In this document: positions 29,834 through 38,368 of the stretch, piece by piece
Numbering within the stretch: the stretch's first letter is position 1
Layout of the letters: each line of letters starts with the position of its first letter
NCBI RefSeq assembly: GCF_003403095.1
Contig: NZ_CP031555.1
Span: 4,637,726-4,701,725, forward strand
Length of the DNA: 64,000 nucleotides
Direction: 5' to 3'
From: Thalassospira indica
Lineage (GTDB): Bacteria; Pseudomonadota; Alphaproteobacteria; Rhodospirillales; Thalassospiraceae
Translations under genes and position numbers: made by a program
The notes under the pieces: model-generated
What the model was told of the DNA's origin: nothing
Seen by the model: the letters and a program-made list of their open reading frames with translations, nothing else
The model's database searches: none

Positions 29834-29864
29834 CGGAATATGCAATGCGATCAAACCACTGCTG

Positions 29865-30320
29865 TTACCAGTCCACACCATTCTGGTAAATCAGGTCACG
29901 AAGCTGCTTTGTCTTGCTGTTCAGATCCGCAAGCGCGTCCGGGCTCTGGCCAGAAGCCTGCAACAAAGCAGCACCAAGGCAACCGGCTTGATCACGAAGC
30001 GCCAGTCCGGCGGGTGTTAGCGTAATCAGGACCTGTCGTTCGTTATCCGGATTTCGTTCCCGGCGTACCATTCCGGAGCTCTCAAGACGCTTTAACAAGG
30101 GTGTGAGCGTGCTTGACTCGAGCGCAAGTCGATCAGCGATCTGACCCACACTCTGGGTGTTTTGTTCCCAGAGAACGTTGAGAACCAGATATTGCGGATA
30201 GGTCAGACCCAGCTTGGTCAGCAACGGCTTGTAAAGCCGCTGGATCGCTATCCCCGCAGAATAGATCGCAAAGCATAGTTGATCTTCAAGGGGCACGGGA
30301 ATGTTGGATTCTTCCGACAA
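29865..30320 (-). CDS. OhrR-type MarR-family regulator
   Basis: 151 residues. The N-terminus LEDQLCFAIYSAGIAIQRLYKPLL has the Cys in the position of the redox-sensing Cys of OhrR, followed by LTYPQYLVLNVLWE, SVGQIADRLALESSTLTPLLKRLESSGMVRR and NERQVLITLT, all OhrR-like. OhrR proteins repress until organic hydroperoxide oxidises that Cys. A frame starting at TTG 30350 contains its own AAGGAG; the TTG at 30320 lies six bases after it and gives a better start. No ohr gene is adjacent; instead a secreted hydrolase is divergent, with symmetric sites between. Confidence 0.88.
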   Translation of the reverse strand: MSEESNIPVPLEDQLCFAIYSAGIAIQRLYKPLLTKLGLTYPQYLVLNVLWEQNTQSVGQIADRLALESSTLTPLLKRLESSGMVRRERNPDNERQVLITLTPAGLALRDQAGCLGAALLQASGQSPDALADLNSKTKQLRDLIYQNGVDW

Positions 30321-30364
30321 AAGAGACTCCTTTCTGGCACCTGATCTCAAGGTTTATTCACGAT

Positions 30365-30386
30365 AATATATATCGCGATAATTATT
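30365..30386. promoter_or_regulatory. Candidate MarR/OhrR operator 1
   Basis: Perfect core palindrome TATCGCGATA (30371-30380) in an AT-rich, nearly symmetric 22-base frame, about 50 bases upstream of the MarR gene start. Confidence 0.6.
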
Positions 30387-30413
30387 TTCTGGACAAGAGA
30401 ATTAATCCAACTT

Positions 30414-30450
30414 AATAGTTATCGAAATAACATTTATCGCGATAACTATT
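30414..30450. promoter_or_regulatory. Candidate MarR/OhrR operator 2
   Basis: Eleven-base arms AATAGTTATCG and CGATAACTATT (30414-30424, 30440-30450). The right arm overlaps the perfect palindrome TTATCGCGATAA (30434-30445). The shared TATCGCGATA cores of sites 1 and 2 are 64 bp apart, about six helical turns. Confidence 0.6.
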
Positions 30451-30540
30451 AAACATCCCACAGCCCGTCGCAAAGCGACATCCAACACTGCGCTGCTTTC
30501 GACATTCAATAACTACACTGACCAGAAAAGGATTACGGAA

Positions 30541-31320
30541 ATGAAGAACAAGATATTGAACATCGCCGCTGCCATCGCATTGTCCTTGGTATCCGCAACA
30601 TCTGCGCAGGCAGACGACAAGACCGCAGACGGCAACAGCATTCGCAATGTCGTGCTCGTTCACGGGGCATTCGCCGATGGAAGCGGCTGGCGCGGCGTTT
30701 ACAATGATCTGACGGCGCGCGGGTACAACGTAACCATCGTACAGAACCCGCTTACGTCTTTGGCCGACGACGTTGCCGCAACAAAACGCGCCCTTGATCG
30801 TCAGGATGGACCGACTGTTCTCGTCGGGCATTCTTGGGGCGGAACCGTCATCACCGAAGCAGGCACAGATCCCAAAGTTGCCGCACTCGTTTACGTCGCG
30901 GCCCTCGCGCCGGATGCTGGTGAAACAACAGGCCAGCTCTATGAAGGCTATACAACGCCGCCGGAATTCGTCCTCGACATTCACACCGACGGTTATGCCT
31001 TTGTTGAACCCGAAAAGTTCAAACAGGGCTTTGCAAATGATGTCAGCGATGCGGATGCTGCCTTCATGCGAGACTCACAGGTCCCGATCAATCTCGAGGC
31101 ATTTGAAACCAAACTTCAAAACGCTGCCTGGAGAACAAAACCGAGCTGGGCTGTCTATGGAACCGAGGACAAGGCATTCGATCCCGAAATGCTTGCCGCG
31201 ATGGCCGAACGGATCAACGCCAAGGTCACCAAGGTTTCCGCCAGTCATTCTATTTTCATGACCCAGCCAAAAGTGGTCGCCGACACAATTGACCAAGCCG
31301 CCAAGGCCGTAAGCCAATAA
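30541..31320 (+). CDS. Secreted alpha/beta hydrolase
   Basis: 259 residues. Signal peptide at residues 1 to about 25 (ending ATSAQA), then an alpha/beta hydrolase fold of the EstC/salicylate-esterase-like type: VVLVHGAFADGSGW (oxyanion region), nucleophile elbow GHSWGG, acid in VYGTEDKAF and catalytic His in SHSIFMTQP. It should hydrolyse a small ester or amide in the periplasm. It is divergent from the OhrR-type gene and shares the palindromic operator region, so it is the likely regulated target. Confidence 0.9.
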   Translation: MKNKILNIAAAIALSLVSATSAQADDKTADGNSIRNVVLVHGAFADGSGWRGVYNDLTARGYNVTIVQNPLTSLADDVAATKRALDRQDGPTVLVGHSWGGTVITEAGTDPKVAALVYVAALAPDAGETTGQLYEGYTTPPEFVLDIHTDGYAFVEPEKFKQGFANDVSDADAAFMRDSQVPINLEAFETKLQNAAWRTKPSWAVYGTEDKAFDPEMLAAMAERINAKVTKVSASHSIFMTQPKVVADTIDQAAKAVSQ

Positions 31321-31376
31321 TATCTTGCTCAGGCGCAGGCAAGCTCCCCTCACTTTCCTGCTCCTGACGACTTCTC

Positions 31377-31401
31377 AGTCTGGCTGTTCATCAGCCAGAC
31401 T
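31377..31401 (+). terminator. Hairpin after the secreted hydrolase
   Basis: Perfect ten-base arms AGTCTGGCTG/CAGCCAGACT around TTCAT, 57 bases after the stop codon. No T-run, but a plausible transcript end. The remaining 260 bases before the SulP gene show nothing else clear. Confidence 0.55.
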
Positions 31402-31664
31402 GCCTCTCCAAATTTCTCAGCAGTCCGTCATCCCCCATAGACTTCCCATATGCAATCGCCATCGTGCGACATCCCCGCCCCATGGTTGTGCAAAATCTTA
31501 AATTGGTATAGGTACAGCCTGCTGCGACGCAGCAACGAACAGGATGGTCTTGGGGAGACCTGTCGCTGCATTTCCGGCTGACGGATCAGAAAGACCGCCT
31601 GATGACATTCCGGCCCGGGGACAATCCAGTTGATATTACGGGCTTATGGAGACGGAGACTTTCT

Positions 31665-33155
31665 GTGAATAGCGATTTTCTTCCGCGTTTGCGGGCTGAG
31701 TGGCTTGGCAACATTCGCGGCGATGTGCTTTCGGGCCTCGTCGTTGCGCTGGCCCTGATCCCGGAGGCGATTGCCTTTTCCATCATTGCCGGTGTTGACC
31801 CGAAGGTCGGGCTTTATGCCTCCTTCTCGATCGCCGTGATTACCGCCATCTTTGGCGGGCGACCGGGCATGATTTCGGCCGCCACCGCCGCCACCGCGGT
31901 CCTGATGGGATCGCTTGTCCGCGAACACGGGCTGGATTATCTGCTGGCCGCCACCGTTCTGGCCGGTGTTATCCAGATGCTGGCAGGTGTGCTTCGCCTT
32001 GGCAATCTGATGCGCTTTGTCTCCAAATCGGTGATGACCGGCTTCGTCAATGCGCTTGCCATCCTGATCTTCATGGCCCAGCTGCCGGAACTGACCAATG
32101 TCAGCCCGATGACCTATGTGATGGTCGCAGGCGGTCTTGCCATCATTTATCTGTTCCCGCGCATCACCAAGGTCATCCCGTCGCCGCTGATTTGCATCGT
32201 CGTTCTGACCGGCCTGTCGTTCTTTATCGACGCTGATCTGCGCACGGTGGGCGATATGGGCGCACTGCCCGATGCCTTCCCGGCGATCTATTTCCCGGAT
32301 GTGCCGCTGAACCTTGATACCTTCCTGATCATCCTGCCCTATTCGGCGGCGGTCGCGGCTGTGGGTCTGCTTGAAAGTCTGATGACGGCCCAGATCGTTG
32401 ATGATCTGACCGACACCAGTTCGAACCGCACCCGCGAATGCTATGGTCAGGGGATCGCCAACTTCTTTACCGGCTTCATTGGCGGTATGGCCGGTTGTGC
32501 GATGATCGGCCAGTCGGTGATCAACGTCAAATCAGGTGGCCGTTGCCGCCTGTCGACCTTCCTTGCCGGTATTTTCCTGCTGATCCTAATTGTCGTTCTT
32601 GGCGATCTGGTGGCAATCATTCCGATGGCGGCCCTTGTTGCCATCATGATCATGGTTTCCATCGGCACATTCAGCTGGTCGTCGATCAAGGACCTCAAAA
32701 CCCATCCGCGCAGCTCGTCGATCGTCATGCTCGCCACCGTGATCACGGTGGTGGGTTCGCACAACCTGGCGATTGGTGTTCTGGTGGGTGTGTTGCTTTC
32801 GGGCATTTTCTTTGCCTGGAAGATCGCGCAGATTTTCCGCGTGTCCAGCACGCTGTCGGATGACAGCACACATCGCACCTATGAAGTACGCGGCCAGATT
32901 TTCTTTGCCTCGGTCGAAGACTTCACCAAGGCCTTTGATTTCCGCGAAGCGCTCGACAGGGTCACGATTGATGTCAGCCACGCGCATATCTGGGACATTT
33001 CAAGTGTTGCAGCCCTTGATATGGTCGTGCTCAAATTCCGCCGTGAAGGGGCCGAAGTTGAATTGATCGGTCTCAATGAAGCCAGCGAGACAATCGTCGA
33101 TAAACTGGCCATCCACGATAAGCCCGGCGCGCTTGAACGCCTGATGGGCCACTAG
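31665..33155 (+). CDS. SulP-family anion transporter with STAS domain
   Basis: About 496 residues. It has the SLC26/SulP core of about 12-14 helices ([36 protein letters not shown] is the phylogenetic signature; [16 protein letters not shown]) and a short C-terminal STAS domain ([19 protein letters not shown] to [27 protein letters not shown]). It should carry sulfate, bicarbonate or a dicarboxylate. The GTG at 31665 has GGAG seven bases upstream; an ATG at 31602 would add 21 residues without a ribosome site. It is followed 17 bases later by a universal-stress-protein gene. Confidence 0.9.
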   Translation: MNSDFLPRLRAEWLGNIRGDVLSGLVVALALIPEAIAFSIIAGVDPKVGLYASFSIAVITAIFGGRPGMISAATAATAVLMGSLVREHGLDYLLAATVLAGVIQMLAGVLRLGNLMRFVSKSVMTGFVNALAILIFMAQLPELTNVSPMTYVMVAGGLAIIYLFPRITKVIPSPLICIVVLTGLSFFIDADLRTVGDMGALPDAFPAIYFPDVPLNLDTFLIILPYSAAVAAVGLLESLMTAQIVDDLTDTSSNRTRECYGQGIANFFTGFIGGMAGCAMIGQSVINVKSGGRCRLSTFLAGIFLLILIVVLGDLVAIIPMAALVAIMIMVSIGTFSWSSIKDLKTHPRSSSIVMLATVITVVGSHNLAIGVLVGVLLSGIFFAWKIAQIFRVSSTLSDDSTHRTYEVRGQIFFASVEDFTKAFDFREALDRVTIDVSHAHIWDISSVAALDMVVLKFRREGAEVELIGLNEASETIVDKLAIHDKPGALERLMGH

Positions 33156-33172
33156 GAACAGGGGAACGATCC

Positions 33173-34027
33173 ATGACACATCTGATCGCACTGATTGACG
33201 GATCAGGCTATTCGCAAAGTGTATGCGACCTGACCCGCTGGGTGGCGGAACGCACCGAGGCCTCGGTTGAACTGATGCATGTGCTTGGCCGCCGCAATAC
33301 CGATTCCGAACCGGCTGACCTCAGTGGCAATCTCAAACTCGGTGCCCGTTCGGCGCTGCTGAAGGAACTGGCTGATCTCGACGAGCAGAAAAACAAGCTC
33401 GAACTCAAGCGCGGTCGCCTGCTGCTTGAAGAAGCCAAAACCGGGCTTGAGGAAAAGGGTGTCGCCACCGTCACCACCAAGCTGCGCCATGGCGATCTGA
33501 TCGAAACCATTGCCGAGTTCGAAGGTGATGCCGATCTGATTCTGGTCGGCAAACGCGGCGAGGCCGCTGATTTTGCCAAGTTGCATCTCGGCTCCAACCT
33601 TGAACGGGTTGTGCGCGCCGCCAAAAAACCGGTCCTTGTGGCGTCACGTGCATTCAAGCCGATCAACAAATTCCTGATCGCCTTTGATGGCGGCGAAAGT
33701 GCGATGAAGGCTGTCCACCACATTGCATCGGGCAAGCTGTTTACCGGTCTGCCCTGCACGTTGCTGTCGGTTGGCAAGCCGAATGACACGTTGCAGGAAA
33801 AGCTTGATGACGCGGCCACCATCCTGCGCAAGGCAGGGTACGAGGTCGACGCAGGCTTCGCATCAGGCGAACCCGAAGACGTGATCAAGGACAAGATCGA
33901 AGCGGAAAATATCGACCTTCTGGTCATGGGCGCCTATGGCCATTCGCGCATCCGCAATCTGATCATCGGCAGCACCACCACCGAAATGGTCCGGTCCTGC
34001 CATGTGCCGGTGATGATGTTCCGCTAA
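33173..34027 (+). CDS. Tandem-domain universal stress protein
   Basis: 284 residues with two USP domains (about 1-150 and 155-284). Each keeps an ATP-binding G-x2-G-x9-G(S) pattern: GKRGEAADFAKLHLGSN and GAYGHSRIRNLIIGSTT. Such proteins bind ATP and act in stress or energy limitation. Co-transcribed with the SulP transporter, a pairing in which the USP may tune transport. A terminator lies about 30 bases downstream. Confidence 0.93.
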   Translation: MTHLIALIDGSGYSQSVCDLTRWVAERTEASVELMHVLGRRNTDSEPADLSGNLKLGARSALLKELADLDEQKNKLELKRGRLLLEEAKTGLEEKGVATVTTKLRHGDLIETIAEFEGDADLILVGKRGEAADFAKLHLGSNLERVVRAAKKPVLVASRAFKPINKFLIAFDGGESAMKAVHHIASGKLFTGLPCTLLSVGKPNDTLQEKLDDAATILRKAGYEVDAGFASGEPEDVIKDKIEAENIDLLVMGAYGHSRIRNLIIGSTTTEMVRSCHVPVMMFR

Positions 34028-34055
34028 AACCCATCGTGATCCGCGATCAAAGACC

Positions 34056-34085
34056 AAGCCCCGGCCAATTGACCGGGGCTTTTTT
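34056..34085 (+). terminator. Rho-independent terminator of the SulP-USP operon
   Basis: AAGCCCCGG and CCGGGGCTT arms around CCAATTGA, followed by TTTTT. Confidence 0.9.
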
Positions 34086-34096
34086 ATGCCTGAAAG

Positions 34097-34118
34097 GTCC
34101 TTGATCGCGATCAAGGAC
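34097..34118. promoter_or_regulatory. FNR/FixK/Anr-type box within a perfect 22-base palindrome
   Basis: The core TTGAT-CGCG-ATCAA (34101-34114) is a perfect match to the FNR/FixK half-sites and is extended by GTCC/GGAC to a full 22-base palindrome. Its centre is about 73 bases before the hydrolase ATG. A TAAAACT stretch near 34139 could be the -10 of a promoter with the box near -41.5, the class II activation position. Confidence 0.65.
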
Positions 34119-34180
34119 GCCAAACAACACCTGACCAGTAAAACTAAGCGCATGACTCGATTTGGATAAAGGACCCAAAC

Positions 34181-35257
34181 ATGCTGCGCTTTGCCCCCAC
34201 CACTTCTGCCCTGATGGCTTTTGCCGTTCTGGCCGTTCTTGTCATTGCCATACCGTCACAGGCAGCGCCAAACGCCCCTGCCGTTGGCTTCCAGGAAATC
34301 ACCATCCCGGCCAATGACGGCGACCGCGCCTTGGTTGGTGCGATCTGGTACCCGACCAGCGATACAAACGCAGCCGTACCTGTCGGCGAAAATCCGGTAT
34401 TTTTCGGTCAAATGGTGCAGCCTGATGCCAACATTCAGGACGGACGCCATCCCTTGGTCGTGATGTCGCACGGGTTTGGTGGCAACTGGCGCAATCAGGG
34501 ATGGCTTGCAACGGCACTCGCCCGGGCGGGCTATGTGGTTGCTGCCATCAATCACCCCGGCACCACCAGCCGCGATGTCACCGCCGAAGTCGGCTCTGCA
34601 TTATGGCTGCGTCCGTGCGATATCAGCCACCTGATCACATCGCTTACCAATGATCCCACATGGTCGCCCCATCTGGACGCGGCCAACATCACGGTGATTG
34701 GTCATTCACTGGGCGGATGGACGGTGCTTGAGCTTGCCGGGGCGCGAATGGACATGGACCGGATGGACGCGGAATGCAAACAGCATCCCGAATTCGCCGC
34801 CTGCGATGGCCTCAAAGAACTTGAAGTGGGCCGCACACCAGAAGACCGTGCAAAGCTGGCTGCCAACCTCAAAGACGACCGGATCCGTGGCGCAATCTCG
34901 CTTGATCTTGGCCTTGCCCGTGGCTTTACCCCGGAAAGTCTGGCGGCCATCGACATCCCGGTTCTGGTGATTGCCGCCGGTGCGCCCAATCCAAAAATCC
35001 CCAAGGACCTTGAGTCGGGCTACCTGATCGAACATTTGCCGACCGATTTAGCCCGTTACCATGCCCTGCCCGGTGCCGCGCATTTCAGCTTCCTGCCCGA
35101 ATGCAAACCAAATGCCGCGATCCTGCTTGAAAACGAGGTTCCCGGTGACGGCATTATCTGCCTTGATGGCGACGACACAACGGATCGATCAGACCTACAT
35201 CAACAGACCATCACCCTTGTTCTCGACTTTCTGCGTTCTCTGAAAACAGCTTCCTGA
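34181..35257 (+). CDS. Secreted alpha/beta hydrolase (dienelactone hydrolase / PAF-acetylhydrolase-like)
   Basis: 358 residues. Signal peptide to about residue 28 (PSQAA), then LVGAIWYPTSD, LVVMSHGFGGNW (oxyanion region), YVVAAINHPGTTSRD, the nucleophile elbow GHSLGG, acid in IPVLVIAAGAPN and catalytic His in LPGAAHFSFLPEC. The architecture matches large periplasmic dienelactone-hydrolase-like or PAF-acetylhydrolase-like enzymes; substrate unknown. Its promoter region has a perfect FNR/FixK-type box. The 3' end overlaps the convergent AraC gene by 47 bases. Confidence 0.88.
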   Translation: MLRFAPTTSALMAFAVLAVLVIAIPSQAAPNAPAVGFQEITIPANDGDRALVGAIWYPTSDTNAAVPVGENPVFFGQMVQPDANIQDGRHPLVVMSHGFGGNWRNQGWLATALARAGYVVAAINHPGTTSRDVTAEVGSALWLRPCDISHLITSLTNDPTWSPHLDAANITVIGHSLGGWTVLELAGARMDMDRMDAECKQHPEFAACDGLKELEVGRTPEDRAKLAANLKDDRIRGAISLDLGLARGFTPESLAAIDIPVLVIAAGAPNPKIPKDLESGYLIEHLPTDLARYHALPGAAHFSFLPECKPNAAILLENEVPGDGIICLDGDDTTDRSDLHQQTITLVLDFLRSLKTAS

Positions 35258-36350
35258 TCGGACCAAACGGCTGATCTGATTGCCGCTCATCGGGATATGG
35301 GTCCGCGTCGCGATAAGCCCGCGGACCCATCCCGGTCACCCGGCCAAATTCGCGGTTAAAATTCGATTTGGTCTGAAACCCGCAGTCAAACATGATTTCC
35401 GTCACCGGCTTATCGGTCGTCTGCAGCAACATTTGCGCCTCTGCCACGCGGTATTCATTGACGACCTGTGACACATTGCGCCCGAACCGGCGGTTAATCG
35501 CCCCGGAAATTTGCCGCGCCGGGATCACCACCCGGCGTGCCAAGCGATCCAGTGTCAGATCAGGATCGCGATACAGATGTTGCGCGTGCATGACCTCATC
35601 GATTGCGGCAAGGATGGCATCATCCTCGGCGATGTCGTTGTTGCCTTGCGGGTCGTCTTTTTGCTGCGAAAGTGCGGCTTCGGTTACGCTATCATTAAGC
35701 TTCGTGGTCTGCGGACTATGCCGCTCCAACCGGACCATCAGCAACGCCAGCACCACCAGAACAACCAACTGCGCAGTGCCAACGATTGTTGCGACGTTTG
35801 TGCCCTGAGTGATACTGAAATCAAGGGCGATCAACCCGTCAACAAGCCCTGAGAAAATCAGCGCCCCGCCAACCACGGCAACAATGCTCCGAACCGATCC
35901 GACATCGCCCAGCCGTGCTTGCGCAAAACGGTCTTCGCCGCGGCTGGCCAGCACGATCAGCGCAATACCATATCCGGCAAATTGTACTGCAATCAGGAAA
36001 TCAACCTGTATATGCCATTGCCGCCAAGTCAGGCTTGCAATGAAAATCGCCAGAACCGGGATGACATGCATCCACCGCCATCTGGTTTGCGACCTTTCTT
36101 CCGAACCGAGCGCGGCAAAACACATCCAGGCGATGGGCGGCAGCATCGCGGCAAACAAGGGGCGCAAGAAACGGAAAACCAAAAGATCAAATTGCCAGCG
36201 CAGCCCGACCATGATCACCAGCGCCAGACTGGCCGCAACGAAGATCCGCAAGCTCCGTCCAACCGGCCCGGCCGGCCCGCGCAGGGTCAGGCGCACCAGC
36301 AAAATCGCCAGCAACAAGGCAACAACAAACGGCAACGGGATTTCAAACAT
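35211..36350 (-). CDS. AraC-family regulator with N-terminal membrane domain
   Basis: About 379 residues. Seven or so hydrophobic helices occupy the first 230 residues (PLPFVVALLLAILLVRLTL, RIFVAASLALVIMVGL and so on). A short linker (QQKDDPQGNNDIAEDDAIL) leads to a C-terminal AraC double helix-turn-helix (DPDLTLDRLARRVVIPARQISGAINRRFG, PVTEIMFDCGFQTKSNFNREFGRVTGMGPRAYR). It should read a membrane or periplasmic signal and bind DNA. The ATG at 36350 is preferred over 36434, because the longer frame would run into the terminator at 36423-36457. Confidence 0.85.
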   Translation of the reverse strand: MFEIPLPFVVALLLAILLVRLTLRGPAGPVGRSLRIFVAASLALVIMVGLRWQFDLLVFRFLRPLFAAMLPPIAWMCFAALGSEERSQTRWRWMHVIPVLAIFIASLTWRQWHIQVDFLIAVQFAGYGIALIVLASRGEDRFAQARLGDVGSVRSIVAVVGGALIFSGLVDGLIALDFSITQGTNVATIVGTAQLVVLVVLALLMVRLERHSPQTTKLNDSVTEAALSQQKDDPQGNNDIAEDDAILAAIDEVMHAQHLYRDPDLTLDRLARRVVIPARQISGAINRRFGRNVSQVVNEYRVAEAQMLLQTTDKPVTEIMFDCGFQTKSNFNREFGRVTGMGPRAYRDADPYPDERQSDQPFGPIRKLFSENAESREQG

Positions 36351-36422
36351 AAGGCTTGGCACAATCTGGCAACTGGCAATCGTAACCTGATGTTTGTCCC
36401 GCCTGTCGCGATGGCGCGCAAC

Positions 36423-36457
36423 AAAAAAGACCACGATGACAGATCACCGTGGTCTTT
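36423..36457 (-). terminator. Terminator of the DUF-like lipoprotein gene
   Basis: Fourteen-base arms (36426-36439 and 36444-36457, one mismatch) around CAGA; on the minus strand followed by TTTTTTGT. It separates the lipoprotein gene from the AraC gene. Confidence 0.85.
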
Positions 36458-36489
36458 GGATTTTGTTTAGATCGCAATCGGGACTTCGA

Positions 36490-37086
36490 TTACCGCAACA
36501 GGAAACGACCCAGATTGTTATTGATCTGGCGTTCCATTTCGCGATCAAGATCCATCAAAAGGGCAGTGGTGGCGTCATAGACCGCCTGTTCGCGTTCGGC
36601 CACGGACATCGATTCCGAAAGCGTACGTGACCGTTCCGCCATCGCCGTTACCTCACCCTTCTGCATGCCATTGGGGTCCAGCAGCTCAAGCTTGGCCGCG
36701 ACCTTAAGGTCGATCTTGTCGGACTGATCGTCGGTAAAGACACCCTTGATGCCCTTGGTGGTTTTAAGCGCGTTCGAGGTGATGGATGCCTCGGTCACGC
36801 TATAACGCAGCATGTCATTGGTGCCAGCGGTCTGGATGCGGTCATCGGGCCAGTTCATCGCCATGCGGCCCAGATTGAACGGCAGGGACGACTGGATCGA
36901 TCCGTCCTCGTTGTCTGACCAGGCCGCAACCTTTTCAATCGGACCGGCGGCAAAGACAATCGGATCAAGATGGCGCCATGTCACATCGGGATAGGTCGCA
37001 ACCGGGCCGCTTGTGCAAGCCGCCATCAGCGCAAGTGCCGCCCCGGCAACAACGGCGCGCAGGCCCTTGATGGACATAACCGTCAT
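36490..37086 (-). CDS. Hypothetical lipoprotein
   Basis: 198 residues. N-terminal lipoprotein signal with lipobox LMAAC (Cys about residue 24), then an alpha/beta domain starting ATYPDVTWRHLDPIVFAAGPIEKV and ending in a helical ERQINNNLGRFLL. It resembles small lipoproteins that occur widely in Rhodobacterales and Rhodospirillales, but no function is known. ATG at 37086 has AAGGAG upstream. It is flanked by terminators on both sides, so it is monocistronic. Confidence 0.75.
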   Translation of the reverse strand: MTVMSIKGLRAVVAGAALALMAACTSGPVATYPDVTWRHLDPIVFAAGPIEKVAAWSDNEDGSIQSSLPFNLGRMAMNWPDDRIQTAGTNDMLRYSVTEASITSNALKTTKGIKGVFTDDQSDKIDLKVAAKLELLDPNGMQKGEVTAMAERSRTLSESMSVAEREQAVYDATTALLMDLDREMERQINNNLGRFLLR

Positions 37087-37120
37087 GTCTTCGATCTCCT
37101 TTGAAATATCTGCTCAAAAC

Positions 37121-37160
37121 AAAAAACGTCACGATGGCGTTTAAGTTCCATCGTGACGTT
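37121..37160 (-). terminator. Terminator of hslO
   Basis: Perfect 13-base arms (AACGTCACGATGG and its complement) with a ten-base loop; on the minus strand followed by TTTTTTGTTTT. Confidence 0.88.
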
Positions 37161-37219
37161 GCTTTAGGATTAAGGCAAGGCTGTGACGATACGGGTCGCA
37201 GCAACGCGTCATGCCGCGA

Positions 37220-38191
37220 TCAGATTTTCGGTGCACCGTCTTCGGGTGCATCGGCCTTAAGCGTGCGCAGATCGGCTTCGTTAAAGCCATATCGCGTATT
37301 ACAGAACTGGCACGATACGCCGACCTCGCCGGTATCGGCTTCGCGCATCGACAGCAATTCTTCAAGCGGATAGGTCACAAGCGCGCCTTCGATCTTCTCG
37401 CGCGAACAACGGCACTTGAACTGCAATGGTGTCTGTTCAAACACGCGCGGTTCCTCGTCATGGAACAGACGCCAGATCAGATCATGCGCCGAAAGCGAGA
37501 TATCAACCAGCTCGTTCTCGGTCGCACTGGCCATCAGGATGGTTGATCTGTTCCAGTCTTCAGATACCTTTTCGGCCTCTTCCGGGGTGCTGGCATCGCC
37601 TGATGCGCTGACCGGCATTTTTTGCAGGAACAAGCCCCCAACCCACCAGTCATCGGCGGTTTCACCACGATGGACTTCGAGTTTGAACGATGTTTCAAGC
37701 TGCTCGGACTGGCGGAAATAGGCTTCCGCACATTGCGCAAGCGTCTCGCCTTCAAGCGAGACAATCCCCTGATAGCGCTCATGCTCGTTACCCTGATCGA
37801 CCGTGAAGGCAATATGCCCCCGCCCCATCAGTTTCAGGACCTGACCACGCAGGGCATCCTCGCCGCCTTCTTGCTCGGCGATCATGGCGTTCAGGCGTTC
37901 TTCATCGACCCGAAGGCAGGCGCGCACATTGCCATCACTATCGACATCAACCACCAGCATGCTGATCGGCCCGTCGGAGCTGGTCTGAAGCGTAAACAGG
38001 CCCTCATATTTCAGCGACGATGACAGCAGCACGGCAAGGCCGATGATCTCGGAAAGCAGATGGTTGGCAAGCGCAGGATAGGTGTGCTGCCCGATGATGG
38101 TCTGCACCGTCGGGCCCAGGCGCGTGAAGCGGCCACGGATATTGGAATGATCCAGCGTGAAGGGCTGGCAAAAATCGACAGCAATCTGCAT
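37220..38191 (-). CDS. hslO: Hsp33 redox-regulated chaperone
   Basis: 323 residues. It has the Hsp33 N-terminal domain (LALVD-type core, ISMLVVDVDSDGNVRACLRVD, GRGHIAFTVDQGNEHERYQGIVSLEGETLAQCAEAYF) and the C-terminal zinc-binding redox switch KCRCSREKIEGAL ... VSCQFCNTRYGF (CxC and CxxC). The chaperone is activated when these cysteines are oxidised. The ATG at 38191 gives the family start MQIAVDF; a frame back to 38311 is not supported. It lies downstream of argF on the same strand. Confidence 0.94.
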   Translation of the reverse strand: MQIAVDFCQPFTLDHSNIRGRFTRLGPTVQTIIGQHTYPALANHLLSEIIGLAVLLSSSLKYEGLFTLQTSSDGPISMLVVDVDSDGNVRACLRVDEERLNAMIAEQEGGEDALRGQVLKLMGRGHIAFTVDQGNEHERYQGIVSLEGETLAQCAEAYFRQSEQLETSFKLEVHRGETADDWWVGGLFLQKMPVSASGDASTPEEAEKVSEDWNRSTILMASATENELVDISLSAHDLIWRLFHDEEPRVFEQTPLQFKCRCSREKIEGALVTYPLEELLSMREADTGEVGVSCQFCNTRYGFNEADLRTLKADAPEDGAPKI

Positions 38192-38299
38192 GTTCGTTTT
38201 CCGGCGTTTTTGGGTCGGAACCCGGTGTGTTTGAGGCCGTATAACAATACAGACCCCGCATTGTCGAGGCACTTGACGCAAACACCTGACAGCATAGCA

Positions 38300-38321
38300 A
38301 AGGGCGGCCAAAGCCGCCCTT
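38300..38321 (-). terminator. Hairpin between argF and hslO
   Basis: Perfect nine-base arms AAGGGCGGC/GCCGCCCTT around CAAA. On the minus strand it is followed only by TTGC, so termination may be partial and allow read-through into hslO. Confidence 0.55.
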
Positions 38322-38368
38322 CAAATTCGATATGGCTTATTTAGGAGCCATAACCCGCATCGCAAGCC

